DNA from: SG8-30 sp963695085
GTDB lineage: Bacteria; Pseudomonadota; Gammaproteobacteria; Steroidobacterales; Steroidobacteraceae
Assembly: GCA_963695085.1 (NCBI GenBank)
Contig: CAVOFV010000004.1
Coordinates: 53,263-117,262 of the forward strand
DNA length: 64,000 nucleotides
Direction of reading: 5' to 3'
Shown here: positions 26,274-35,510 of the stretch, in pieces
Layout of the letters: the number at the start of each line of letters is the position of its first letter
Numbering within the stretch: the stretch's first letter is position 1
Program-made: the position numbers and the translations under genes
The notes under the pieces: model-generated
What the model saw: only the letters and a program-made list of their open reading frames with translations
What the model was told of the DNA's origin: nothing
Database searches by the model: none

Positions 26274-26483
26274 ATGCCCGACGCCGACCGCCTCGAAGCG
26301 CTCGAATTCAAGGTCGCCCACCTCGAGCGCGGCCTGCAGGAACTGAGCGACGTCGTGGTGCGCCAGCAGCGCGAGCTCGACCGCCTGCAGCGGGAATTCA
26401 GGCAGCTCGCCGAGCAATTGCTGTCGCCGCAGGACCCGGCGCCCCTGCCCGAGGACCCCAACCAGGTGCCGCCGCACTACTGA
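26274..26483 (+). CDS. slyX: SlyX family protein
   Basis: A 69-residue coiled-coil protein: heptad-rich LEFKVAHLERGLQELSDVV, then a Pro-rich tail ending in VPPHY, the typical SlyX ending. SlyX is conserved in Gammaproteobacteria; its role is not established, though it was first noticed beside the isomerase SlyD. Here it is not near slyD. Its last 7 bases overlap the convergent trehalase gene. Since a terminator sits right before it, its promoter must lie within or just after that hairpin, or transcription relies on read-through. Confidence 0.85.
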   Translation: MPDADRLEALEFKVAHLERGLQELSDVVVRQQRELDRLQREFRQLAEQLLSPQDPAPLPEDPNQVPPHY

Positions 26484-28060
26484 CCGCGCGGCCGCGGTGT
26501 GCCAAGCGCCTCGGCGCCGCCTGCACGTTGCGTCAGCGGGTTGCCGCCGACTTCGAGTTCCTCGAGGAATCTCGACAGGACGCCGTTGGTCCAGCCGAAG
26601 CCGTTCTGGACCTCATACTCACCGCCTTCGGCAAACCGGCCGATCTCCTCGACGTCGTACTTCTCCAGCAGCCTGCCTGACTTCCGGTACACGCTCAGGT
26701 TGTTCTCGACCCACCGCCGTGCGCCTTCGGTGGCCTCGCGTGAGAACCCGTACTTGATCAGGCCGCTGTACACCACCCAGTGCAGTGGCGCCCAGCCGTT
26801 CGGTGCGTCCCACTGCTGGTGGCTGTGATTCAGCGTCGTGGTCCAGCCGCCAGGCCGGAGAAAATCTGCATCGAGCTTCGTGGCGACCGCCTGGGCCTGT
26901 TCCGGCGTCGCAATTTCCAGGAACAGCGGATACGCCGCCGCCAGCGACTGCACCCCGGTCGGCGTCAGCTCGGGCAGCAGCAGATCGACGAAGAAACCCT
27001 CACGCTGGTCGTAGAACAGCGACTGGATGAGTCGCTTGCGGCGCTGTGCGCGATCGTCAAAGTGCGCGGCACGCTCGTGCATTTGCTGGCGGCGACACTC
27101 TGCGGCCAGCACCGACTCCAGCTTGAACAGGACCGCATTCAGGTCGACCGGCAGCACCTGCGTCGTGCGAATCGTGGACATCGTTCGTTGGTCGCCGAGC
27201 CAGCGGGAGCTGAAATCCCAGCCCGACTCACAGGCGGCGCGAACGTCCCGGAACAGCCCCGGCGGATCCCGCCGGGACAAAGTCGCCAGTTGTTGATCCT
27301 CGAAATAGCTTTCCGGCCGGGGCTTGTCCGAATCGTCCCAGTAGCGATTCAGGACGCCGCCGTCTACCGCCACGACGCGCCGGACCGCAGCGTTGCCGCG
27401 TCCCAATTCGTCGATGCCCGCCATCCAGAATTCGTACTCTCTTTCGAGTTGGCCCAGGTACGCGCCAACGATCCGCGGGTCGCGCTTGAGCTCCGCCAGC
27501 AGCTCGACCATCAGCACGAACAGCGGCGGCTGCGAGCGGCTGCAGTAGTAGGTCCGGTTGCCGTTGGGAATGAAGCCCACCTGGTCGATCAGGTGCGCGA
27601 AGTTCTCGACCATGTTCTGAAGCAGGGCAACGCGACCGGCGGCCGCGAGTCCGAGCATCGTGAAGTAGCTGTCCCAGTAATAGACCTCGCGGAAGCGCCC
27701 GCCCGGCACCACGTACGGGCGCGGCAACGGGATCAATGACGAGCGTCGGTGGTCGTCGTCCTGGTCCGGCCCGCGGGTCAGGACGTCCCATAGCGCCTCG
27801 ATCTGCTCGCGAACGGGACGCCGGTGATCGGCTTCACTCTCCTGCAGGCCCGGGTCGCGCAGCTCGAAATGTTCGGCGACGAAGCATGCGAGGTCGAAAC
27901 CCGGCTGGTCACGGCGGGCCTGATAGGCGTCGAGGATCCGGCCCGGCTCCGACCTCGCGTAGGCATCCGCGAATGCCTTCGAATCTGCGAACACCCGCCC
28001 CATCTGGACCGCGTGAAAGAGTTCGGCGTAGATCTCGTCCGGCGTTTCAAACCTCAACAT
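26477..28060 (-). CDS. treF: Trehalase, glycoside hydrolase family 37, cytoplasmic type
   Basis: A 527-residue trehalase. Both family signatures are exact: PGGRFREVYYWDSY at residues 119-132 and QWDAPNGWAP near residue 430. It hydrolyses alpha,alpha-trehalose to two glucoses. No signal peptide is present, so it acts in the cytoplasm like TreF and unlike the periplasmic TreA. It is the last gene of a unit with an MFS transporter and a TonB receptor, implying that trehalose or a related disaccharide crosses both membranes intact and is cut inside. The C-terminus is a little longer than usual and Gly/Arg-rich. Confidence 0.92.
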   Translation of the reverse strand: MLRFETPDEIYAELFHAVQMGRVFADSKAFADAYARSEPGRILDAYQARRDQPGFDLACFVAEHFELRDPGLQESEADHRRPVREQIEALWDVLTRGPDQDDDHRRSSLIPLPRPYVVPGGRFREVYYWDSYFTMLGLAAAGRVALLQNMVENFAHLIDQVGFIPNGNRTYYCSRSQPPLFVLMVELLAELKRDPRIVGAYLGQLEREYEFWMAGIDELGRGNAAVRRVVAVDGGVLNRYWDDSDKPRPESYFEDQQLATLSRRDPPGLFRDVRAACESGWDFSSRWLGDQRTMSTIRTTQVLPVDLNAVLFKLESVLAAECRRQQMHERAAHFDDRAQRRKRLIQSLFYDQREGFFVDLLLPELTPTGVQSLAAAYPLFLEIATPEQAQAVATKLDADFLRPGGWTTTLNHSHQQWDAPNGWAPLHWVVYSGLIKYGFSREATEGARRWVENNLSVYRKSGRLLEKYDVEEIGRFAEGGEYEVQNGFGWTNGVLSRFLEELEVGGNPLTQRAGGAEALGTPRPRGQ

Positions 28061-28086
28061 TCAGCTCTCGCCGACGCGTCCGGGCG

Positions 28087-29352
28087 TCACGGCCCGGCGG
28101 TGTCCGTGCCAGGACTTCCGGCCGCGGCCGGCCGTTCGGTCTTGGACTTGAAGAGATACAAGGTGTACAGCAGGATCGCGATCGGCAGCAGCGAGCAATA
28201 GAAAGCGACCCGGCCGCCGAATGCCTGGAACAGGTGGCCCGTGATGATCGAACCCGTGGTACCGCCCAGCGCGGAAAACACCACGATCAGGCCCGCCATC
28301 GGCGCATGTTCGCGCGCTGGTAGCGACGACAGAATCACCGAGTTGATGGCCGGGTATACCGGCGCGATACACAGCCCGATCAGCGGAAAGACGTAGGCGG
28401 CGAGTGGCGCATCCAGCCAGCTCGTCACGCCGCTCGCATCGACGTTTTCCGCCAGCGGCAGCGAAAGCAGCACCAGCGCAGCCGCCAGCAGCAGCCCGGT
28501 CGTCAGCACCTTGAACCAGTCGAGCCGCCGCAAGGCAAAACCAGCCGCCAGCCGGCCCAGCGCGGTCGCCGCCGCGAGGATACTGGCCATTTCGATGCTG
28601 AGCGACGACGGCAGCTTCAGGATCCTGCTGTTGAAGGTCGGCAGCCACGACATGATGCTCTGTTCGATCAGCACGTAGAGAAACGCCGACACCACGAACA
28701 CCACGACCAGCGGCCGCGCGCACAGCTTGACCATCTCGACGAAGTCCCTGAGCGGCGTCGCGCTGTCGGTCGGCGCAACCGCCGATTCGTCGAGACGGGC
28801 GATCAGCAGCAGGCCAAAGGCGGCGAATGACAACGCGCCGAGCAGGTAGTAGACATTCAGCCAGCTGGTCGAGCCGGGATGGAGGTCGTCGACAAAGCCG
28901 CTGAAGATGAAATAGCCCGACAGCACCCCGACCATGAAGAACGCTTCCAGAAAGTTCATCAGGCTGGCGTGTTCTTTGCGGCCGGTTGTCACCAGGCCGA
29001 GTGTCGCGAAGACCGATATCTTGACCAGCGCAAAGCTCACGCCGGTCGCCGCGAACATCAGCTTGTTCATCCAGAACGCCGGCAGCTGCGGCATTGCCAG
29101 GCAGGCCAGGCCGACGATCGCGAGCCCGCCCAGCATGCTGCGTCGATAGCCAAGCCGCGCGATGAATGACGCGAGCAGCAGCGACCCGACGGCGATGGAC
29201 AGGTCCTTGAACGCTTCAAGGACGCTGGCGCCGGACTCGCTCACGCCATAACTGTCCTGGACCTGCAGGATGACCGTGCCGACGCTGTTGAGCAGGACCG
29301 CGAAAACGAAGTAGTTGATGAACAGCGAAAGCTTGATCGGGAGGTGCTTCAC
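28087..29352 (-). CDS. MFS sugar transporter
   Basis: A 421-residue protein with about twelve hydrophobic segments and the loop-2 motif RLGYRRSMLGGL. It resembles the fucose/glucose-type major facilitators of TonB-linked sugar loci. From context it carries trehalose or a similar sugar across the inner membrane for the trehalase encoded 26 bp downstream. Substrate specificity is inference; no substrate motif can be read. The hydrophilic tail is Pro/Gly-rich. Confidence 0.82.
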   Translation of the reverse strand: MKHLPIKLSLFINYFVFAVLLNSVGTVILQVQDSYGVSESGASVLEAFKDLSIAVGSLLLASFIARLGYRRSMLGGLAIVGLACLAMPQLPAFWMNKLMFAATGVSFALVKISVFATLGLVTTGRKEHASLMNFLEAFFMVGVLSGYFIFSGFVDDLHPGSTSWLNVYYLLGALSFAAFGLLLIARLDESAVAPTDSATPLRDFVEMVKLCARPLVVVFVVSAFLYVLIEQSIMSWLPTFNSRILKLPSSLSIEMASILAAATALGRLAAGFALRRLDWFKVLTTGLLLAAALVLLSLPLAENVDASGVTSWLDAPLAAYVFPLIGLCIAPVYPAINSVILSSLPAREHAPMAGLIVVFSALGGTTGSIITGHLFQAFGGRVAFYCSLLPIAILLYTLYLFKSKTERPAAAGSPGTDTAGP

Positions 29353-29428
29353 AAGTGTGGACCCCCATTGGCGGGTTGATCACGGCAGGCGGCAGGAACG
29401 CGGGCTGCGCCCCGCCCGTCGCCGCGAC

Positions 29429-29459
29429 TGGACCGGGCGGGCATCGTCCGCCCGGTCCA
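29429..29459 (-). terminator. 12 bp hairpin between the TonB receptor and the MFS gene
   Basis: Positions 29429-29440 and 29448-29459 are exact inverted repeats with a 7-base loop. There is no T-run, so it may be a partial terminator or an RNA-stabilising stem that favours receptor expression over the downstream transporter and trehalase. Confidence 0.45.
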
Positions 29460-29494
29460 CTCATCCAACCCGGTCGCGCCGGGCCGACCTGGTG

Positions 29495-31813
29495 TCAGAA
29501 CCTGTATCCGACGCTCAGCTTCACGTTGCGCGGCAGGATGAAGCGGCCGTTCGGGGCCGCCGGATTGCGCGGATCGCCCTCGGTAAGGCCCTGCTCGTCC
29601 GTGATGTTGTCCGCCGAGACCTGGATGGTCAGCGACTCGTTCAGGTCCACGATGACGCCCAGGTCCACCTTCTCGTAGCCGGGCAGAACCACGGTGTTTC
29701 CGTTGTCGCTGAACCGGTCGTCCACGGCGCTCAGGGTGCCGAACACCTTCACCGAGGTATCGCGGACGTCGAACGTATAGCTTGGCGTCACGCGCACCTG
29801 CCAGCCCGGCTGGCGCTGCGCCTGGTTGCCGGCGTCGACGCCACTCTTGATCTCCGACTCCTGGATCGTCGCGTTCAGGTTTACCGCAAAGCCCGTATCG
29901 CTGTAGTAGTTGCCGTCGAGTTCGATTCCGAAGGCCTCGTTGGTCGAGATCTGTCCCGGCGTGACGCCGGCCAGCGCGACAAAGATCGACGGATCGACCT
30001 TGGTGTAAAAGCCGGTCGCGTACACCGCGAAGTTATTGCCGACGAACTTGTAGCCGAGTTCGTACTGGTCGACATCCTGGATCAGCAAGTTGCCGCCCTG
30101 GTACGCACCGTAGTTGTCACGAAAGTCGTCGAAGTACGGCATGCGCTGGCCGCTGTTGATGCGCAGGAACACGCCGCTGTTGTCGGTCAACATGTAGTTG
30201 GCCGCCGCCGTCCAGGAGAGCTCCGTCTCGTCGAAGGAGACAGCCTTGCTCACGGCACCGGTCAACCCCTCGTCGACGGAGTATTCGACCTCGTGTTTCT
30301 CGCTGCGCAGGCCGAAGTCCAGTGTCAGCCGATCCGAGACTTTTACTTCGGTGGCAACGTACAGCGCATTGGTAGTCGCGTCGCCGGTCGCGTCGATGTC
30401 GTAGCCCCACCCGCAGCTGTCGACGGTCAATGCATTGCAGGCGATGCCGTTGACGACCTCGCCACCGGCTCTGACGACCTGGTATTTCTGGTTGCCCAGC
30501 GACCAGAACTCGTCGGTGGAGGCGTTGGCGGTGTAGTAGCCAACCGTGAGCTTGACCTTGTCGAACTGCTTCGCCAGGCTGATGTCGTTGGTAAACGACT
30601 CGATGTCCTTCCTGACCACCCAGGCGCCGAACTGCTGGATGTACGCGGCACTGCCGATCGCGTCGCCCGTCACCGCGCCCGTCAGGGGACCGGTGACGAC
30701 GGCGCCCGGATCAATGGCCGGATTGGCGAGCAGCGCGCCAACCTGTACGGCGCCACCGTTCGGCACCAGTCCGAGCGTATCTGCATCACCCGACGTGAAG
30801 TTGAAGCGGTCGACGAGTTCCCAGTCGTTGCTCATGTCCAGCCGGACGCTGCCGCCCGAGATGGACCCGTCCCAGCCGCGTCCTTCACCGAGATCGAGGG
30901 TCTCGACCTGCGGATCACTGCTGCCGAACATGATCTGGCGCTGGCGGTTCAGCGTGCCGACCTGCGTGTAGGAGGCATCAATGCCGGGTACGTTCAGTGC
31001 CGCGGGCAGGTACCACGTGCCGTGATCGTCGGTCATGCGCGTATATACGTTGACCGACCCGCCGTCCCAGTGCTTGTTGAGATTGACGGTGAACTGATTG
31101 CCTTCCTCGGCGTTGAAGCCGGCATCACGCACGCCCGGCGAACTCGAGATGTAGCCGCCGATCATGTAATAGAAATCGTCAGCGAGCTTGCCACTCATGT
31201 AGCCGTCGAAACGCCGCAGGTTGTAATCGGAGGTCGTGAACTTGGCGAGACCTTCCGTTTCTTCACCGCCCTCCCGCAGGATGAAGTTGGTCGTCAGGCC
31301 CGGCTGGCCGCTGCCGAACACCGGGTTCGGGCCGCCCCGCAGCGCTTCCATGCGGGCGACCGTTTCGTCGATCCGGAACAGCGTCGTGTTCTCGAGGAAA
31401 GACAGGGTCGGCGGCGGAAACACCGGCGACCCGTTCAGCTGCACGGTCAGGAACGGCGCGTCGCCGCCACCCGGGAACCCGCGCACGAACACGTTCGCGC
31501 CCGCGACACCGCCGGAGCTTTCCGACCAGATGCCGGGCACCAGCTTCAGCAGGTCCGCCGTGCTTGCGGCGGAGAACTCCCCGATCTCCTGCGCATCGGC
31601 CGTGGTGATGGAGAAACTGGCATCCAGCTTGCGGATCGCCGCACCGCCGGCCGTGCCGGTCACGACGATTTCCTCGAGTTGCGTCAGCTGGGCGGTCTTC
31701 TCGGTGTCCTGCGCCTGGGCGGCGAGCACCGGGCTGAGCGCGAGCAGCACCGCCGCCCTGATCAATGCCTTGGACGTCATGCCGGCACGGGATTCGCATG
31801 CTGAGAGTTTCAT
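29495..31813 (-). CDS. TonB-dependent receptor for a sugar, probably trehalose
   Basis: A 772-residue outer-membrane receptor. Signal peptide (ALIRAAVLLALSPVLAAQAQ), TonB-box-like EEIVVTGT near residue 47, plug domain with VFVRGFPGG and RMEALRGGPNP, then a long beta barrel ending in SVGYRF with the terminal Phe expected of outer-membrane proteins. In E. coli-type logic it takes up its ligand using TonB energy. The flanking MFS transporter, trehalase and LacI regulator point to trehalose or a related glucoside. A few residues at the N-terminus (MKLSACESRAG) precede the true signal, so translation may start at the next Met. Confidence 0.87.
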   Translation of the reverse strand: MKLSACESRAGMTSKALIRAAVLLALSPVLAAQAQDTEKTAQLTQLEEIVVTGTAGGAAIRKLDASFSITTADAQEIGEFSAASTADLLKLVPGIWSESSGGVAGANVFVRGFPGGGDAPFLTVQLNGSPVFPPPTLSFLENTTLFRIDETVARMEALRGGPNPVFGSGQPGLTTNFILREGGEETEGLAKFTTSDYNLRRFDGYMSGKLADDFYYMIGGYISSSPGVRDAGFNAEEGNQFTVNLNKHWDGGSVNVYTRMTDDHGTWYLPAALNVPGIDASYTQVGTLNRQRQIMFGSSDPQVETLDLGEGRGWDGSISGGSVRLDMSNDWELVDRFNFTSGDADTLGLVPNGGAVQVGALLANPAIDPGAVVTGPLTGAVTGDAIGSAAYIQQFGAWVVRKDIESFTNDISLAKQFDKVKLTVGYYTANASTDEFWSLGNQKYQVVRAGGEVVNGIACNALTVDSCGWGYDIDATGDATTNALYVATEVKVSDRLTLDFGLRSEKHEVEYSVDEGLTGAVSKAVSFDETELSWTAAANYMLTDNSGVFLRINSGQRMPYFDDFRDNYGAYQGGNLLIQDVDQYELGYKFVGNNFAVYATGFYTKVDPSIFVALAGVTPGQISTNEAFGIELDGNYYSDTGFAVNLNATIQESEIKSGVDAGNQAQRQPGWQVRVTPSYTFDVRDTSVKVFGTLSAVDDRFSDNGNTVVLPGYEKVDLGVIVDLNESLTIQVSADNITDEQGLTEGDPRNPAAPNGRFILPRNVKLSVGYRF

Positions 31814-31984
31814 ATTTGCACTGCCTCGGATTTGACTTGCCTGGGAACTGGAGCGACTGCCTGCACGGGACTGCGCTTCGAAGCCGACCGATTTCTCGCC
31901 ATGTTCGACATCGGCGGATCCCAGAACGGCCTAGCCTGCTGCTCCCCGTACGTGACGCGTTTGCCATGCCACCGTACACTCGAA

Positions 31985-32020
31985 TGAAATGCATTTCAAT
32001 AATTCCTGCAATGCATTTCA
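31985..32020. promoter_or_regulatory. Twin LacI-type operators between the receptor and its regulator
   Basis: TGAAATGCATTTCA at 31985-31998 is a perfect 14 bp palindrome. A second copy at 32007-32020 differs by one base (TGCAATGCATTTCA). Centre-to-centre distance is 22 bp, two helical turns, so two dimers could bind the same face. The pair sits in the 368 bp divergent region between the TonB receptor and the LacI gene, about 170 bp upstream of each start. Confidence 0.78.
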
Positions 32021-32181
32021 AAATATCTGCAATTACGGTGCACCGTTGGCCTAGAATCCCTGTGGATTCCATGAGAATCATGAGCATGAGGCTCTGACTC
32101 AGTGCCGGATTTCGGCTCCGGGCGGTAGCCGATTGTCGTGTCGGCGCGACAGATGCTCGTGAGCAAGAGACAAATGGCGAC

Positions 32182-33192
32182 ATGACCAGGCGACGAACCA
32201 TCACGATGGGCGAGATTGCCCGGCTGTCCAAGGTGTCGAAGCCCACGGTTTCCCGTGCGCTGAGCGGCAGTCCGCTGGTCAAGCAGCAGACCCGGGACAA
32301 GATCCTGACCGTGGCCCGCAAGCACGGCTACGCGGTCAACCGTAACGCGCAGAAGCTGCGGCACAGGCTGACCAACACCATCGCCGTGTCACTCGACTAT
32401 CACTCGCACCGCCAGAACCGCATTTCCGACCCTTTCATCTTCGAGCTGCTCGCGGGCGTCTCCGAAGCGCTCGGCGAGCGCAACCAGGATCTGTTGCTCT
32501 GCGCGCCGAATCACAACGACACGGACGCGTTTGCCCAGATCCTCGCCTCACGCGGCGCGGACGGTTTCATCGTGCTGGGTCAGGGACACCGCGAGGACAT
32601 GCTCGAGCAGCTGGCCCACGCCGGCGCGCCATTCGTCGTCTGGGGCGCCGGCACCAGCGACACGCCCTACTGCGTGATCGGCAGCGACAACTTTCTCGGC
32701 GGCTTACTGACTGGACGCTATTTCCTGCGCCACGAGCGCAGGCGGGTCCTGTTCGTCGGCGACACCACGTTCCGCGAAATCTCGTTACGCCGCGAAGGCC
32801 TGCAACAGGCGGTCAGGGAGAGCGGACATGAGGTCGCCATCGACGACCTCGCGTTGAGCAATTTCTCCTACGAATCGGCCCTGCAGGCCGCCACCCGTTT
32901 CCTGAAAGCCAACGCGCAACCGCCGGATGCGATATTCGCCTTCAGCGACACGGCCGCAATGGCGTTCATTCGCGTCTGCCTGGACAATGGCCTCGACGTG
33001 CCGCGGCAGGTGTCCGTGGTCGGCTACAACGACATCCCGTCGGCAGCTTATTTCAACCCGCCAGTCACGACCGTCCGCCAGGACACGCGGGAGGCCGGCC
33101 GCCTGCTGGTCGCCCACCTGATGCAGGCACTCGACGGCGCCAGCCCGCAATCGCAGACGATTCCGACCGAGCTGATCGTCCGTGCGACCTAG
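32182..33192 (+). CDS. LacI-family transcriptional regulator of the trehalose locus
   Basis: A 336-residue regulator. The DNA-binding helix-turn-helix is MGEIARLSKVSKPTVSRALSG with hinge region following, then a periplasmic-binding-protein-like domain ending in VSVVGYNDIPSAAYFNPPVTTV, both standard for LacI. It is divergent from the TonB receptor, MFS and trehalase unit, and the twin palindromes between them are its probable operators. The inducer is expected to be the sugar or its breakdown product. A later ATG at 32206 would remove eight residues and cannot be excluded. Confidence 0.88.
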   Translation: MTRRRTITMGEIARLSKVSKPTVSRALSGSPLVKQQTRDKILTVARKHGYAVNRNAQKLRHRLTNTIAVSLDYHSHRQNRISDPFIFELLAGVSEALGERNQDLLLCAPNHNDTDAFAQILASRGADGFIVLGQGHREDMLEQLAHAGAPFVVWGAGTSDTPYCVIGSDNFLGGLLTGRYFLRHERRRVLFVGDTTFREISLRREGLQQAVRESGHEVAIDDLALSNFSYESALQAATRFLKANAQPPDAIFAFSDTAAMAFIRVCLDNGLDVPRQVSVVGYNDIPSAAYFNPPVTTVRQDTREAGRLLVAHLMQALDGASPQSQTIPTELIVRAT

Positions 33193-33325
33193 GCACCTGT
33201 GCGCAGACAGCTCGTCAAATCGCCGGCGCGTCAATTCCGTACAATCATCGTCGGTATTCGCCTACGGCGCGCAGCGTAAGTCGCTGATGGCGCCCGCCCG
33301 CGACCCGTGAGAACCTAGCGCGACC

Positions 33326-35509
33326 ATGGCCAAGACCCCGTCCAGCAAGAGCGGCCGCGCCGCCGACAAGCCGAAGCCCGATCTGCCAGTTGCGCCGGAT
33401 GCGCCGGATGCGATGACCGGGTTGTTCCATCCGCAGAGCATCGCGGTCATCGGCGCGACCGAAAAGGAAGGGGTGGTCGGCCGCACCGTCGTGGAAAACC
33501 TGCTGGCCAACGGGTTTCCGGGCCCGATCTACCCGGTCAACCCGAAGCGCGACACGATCCTCGGCCTGAAGGCCTATCCGGACGTCACCTCGATCGGCCG
33601 GCCGGTCGACCTGGCCGTCATCATCACGCCCGCCAGCACCGTGCCCGCGGTCATCGCCGAGTGCACGCGCGCCTTCGTCAAGTACGGCATCATCATTTCC
33701 GCCGGCTTCAAGGAATCGGGCGCGGCAGGCCTCGAGCTGGAGCGGCAGGCGGTCGCCGAGGTGCGGCGCGGCAGCATGCGCTTCATCGGCCCGAACTGCC
33801 TGGGCGTCGTCAATGTCCACGCCAGGCTGAACGCGACGTTCTCGCCCTCGGTGCCCGTCGAGGGCAAGATCTCCGTGATCTCGCAGTCGGGCGCGCTGTG
33901 CGTCGCGATCCTCGACTGGGCCGCCAGCGTCGGCCTGGGCCTGAGCAAGGTGGTCAGCTTCGGCAACAAGGCCGACCTGAACGAGGTGGACTTCCTGCGC
34001 ACCTTCGCCGCCGACCCGGACACCAACGTCGTCGCGGCCTATCTCGAGAACATCACCGAAGGCGACCGCTTCCTGGAAGTGGCCGAGGAGATCGCCTCGA
34101 TCAAGCCGGTCGTCGTGCTGAAGGTGGGCGTCACGCAGGCCGGCGCCAAGGCCGCCTCCTCGCACACCGGCAGCCTGGCCGGCGCCGACATGGCGTACTG
34201 GGCGGCGTTCAAGCGCTCCGGCATGATCCGCGCCGAGAACATCGAGGCGCTGTTCGACTATGCGCTGGCCTTCGCCACGCAGCCGTTGCCCACGGGCAAG
34301 CGGCTCGCGATCCTCACCAACGCCGGCGGCCCGGGCATCATGGCCGCCGATGCCGCCGAGCTGTGCGGCCTGCAGCTGTTGCCGCCGACCGACGCGACAC
34401 TCAAGAAGCTCAGGAAGGTCATGCCGCCCGTGGCGGCGCTCGGCAACCCGATCGACGTCATCGGCGACGCCGAGCCGGCCCGCTACATCAACGCCCTGAA
34501 GCTGCTGCAGGCGGACGACAACGTCGACGGCATCCTGATCGTGCTCATTCCCGCCAACATGACCCAGCCGCTGGAACTGGCGAAGCAGCTGCACGCCGCG
34601 CACGACGGCAAGAAGCCGCTGCTGACCTCGTTCATGGGCGGCAAGGAAGTGCGCGAGGCCCGCGAGTACCTGATGAAGGTCGGCATCCCCGACTACCCCG
34701 CGCCGCACCGCGGCGTGGAAGCGTTCAAGGCCATGACCGACTACGCGGCCTGGCGCATGCGCCCGCCGCGGATCGTCACGCGCTTCTCCGTCAACCGCCG
34801 CCGCGTCGACCGCGTCATCCAGTGGCAGATGCGCTCCGGCATCGAGCAGATGGGCGAGGTCGAGGCCAAGCAGATCCTGCGCGCCTACGACTTCAACGTG
34901 CCGGACGGCGTGCTGGCGCGCAGCGCCGACGAGGCGGTGGATGCCGCCGAGCGCATCGGCTACCCGGTCGTGCTGAAGATCAGCTCTCCGGACATCATCC
35001 ACAAGTCGGACTACGGCGGCGTGCGCCTGAACCTGGCCAGCGCCGACCAGGTGCGCGACGCGTTCGACCTGCTGATGCTGCGCATGGAACGGCGCGCGCC
35101 CAACGCGCGCATCCGCGGCGCGCTACTCGAGCGGATGGGCCGCAAGGGCCGCGAGGTGATCCTGGGCATGACCCGCGACCCGCAGTTCGGGCCGATGCTG
35201 ATGTTCGGCCTGGGCGGCATCTTCGTCGAGGTCATGAAGGACGTCACCTTCTACCTCGCGCCGATCACCGCCGACGAGGCCATGCAGATGCTGAAGGGCA
35301 CGCGCTCCTACGCCCTGTTGCAGGGCGCGCGTGGCCAGGCGCCCGTCGATCTCGACGCCATCGCCAGCGCCTTGCAGCGCATCAGCCAGCTGGCGACCGA
35401 CTACCCGCAGATCATGGAACTCGACATCAACCCGTTCATGGTGGGACAGGTCGGCACCGAACCGTATGTCGCCGACGCCCGCATGACCCTTGCCAAGCTG
35501 CCTGCCTGA
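33326..35509 (+). CDS. ADP-forming acyl-CoA synthetase (acetate-CoA ligase family), fused alpha and beta subunits
   Basis: A 727-residue protein. The first 480 residues form the CoA-binding and ligase alpha part: IAVIGATEKEGVVGR, FIGPNCLGVVN, ISQSGALC, and the phospho-histidine His280 in SSHTGSLAG. The last 230 form an ATP-grasp beta part with VVLKISSPDIIHKSDYGGV and a C-terminal LDINPFMV. Such enzymes interconvert acyl-CoA, ADP and phosphate with the acid, CoA and ATP. Substrate may be acetate or a larger acid. The gene is followed 1 bp later by a CoA-transferase fusion, so the two form one acyl-CoA unit. Confidence 0.88.
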   Translation: MAKTPSSKSGRAADKPKPDLPVAPDAPDAMTGLFHPQSIAVIGATEKEGVVGRTVVENLLANGFPGPIYPVNPKRDTILGLKAYPDVTSIGRPVDLAVIITPASTVPAVIAECTRAFVKYGIIISAGFKESGAAGLELERQAVAEVRRGSMRFIGPNCLGVVNVHARLNATFSPSVPVEGKISVISQSGALCVAILDWAASVGLGLSKVVSFGNKADLNEVDFLRTFAADPDTNVVAAYLENITEGDRFLEVAEEIASIKPVVVLKVGVTQAGAKAASSHTGSLAGADMAYWAAFKRSGMIRAENIEALFDYALAFATQPLPTGKRLAILTNAGGPGIMAADAAELCGLQLLPPTDATLKKLRKVMPPVAALGNPIDVIGDAEPARYINALKLLQADDNVDGILIVLIPANMTQPLELAKQLHAAHDGKKPLLTSFMGGKEVREAREYLMKVGIPDYPAPHRGVEAFKAMTDYAAWRMRPPRIVTRFSVNRRRVDRVIQWQMRSGIEQMGEVEAKQILRAYDFNVPDGVLARSADEAVDAAERIGYPVVLKISSPDIIHKSDYGGVRLNLASADQVRDAFDLLMLRMERRAPNARIRGALLERMGRKGREVILGMTRDPQFGPMLMFGLGGIFVEVMKDVTFYLAPITADEAMQMLKGTRSYALLQGARGQAPVDLDAIASALQRISQLATDYPQIMELDINPFMVGQVGTEPYVADARMTLAKLPA

Positions 35510-35510
35510 C

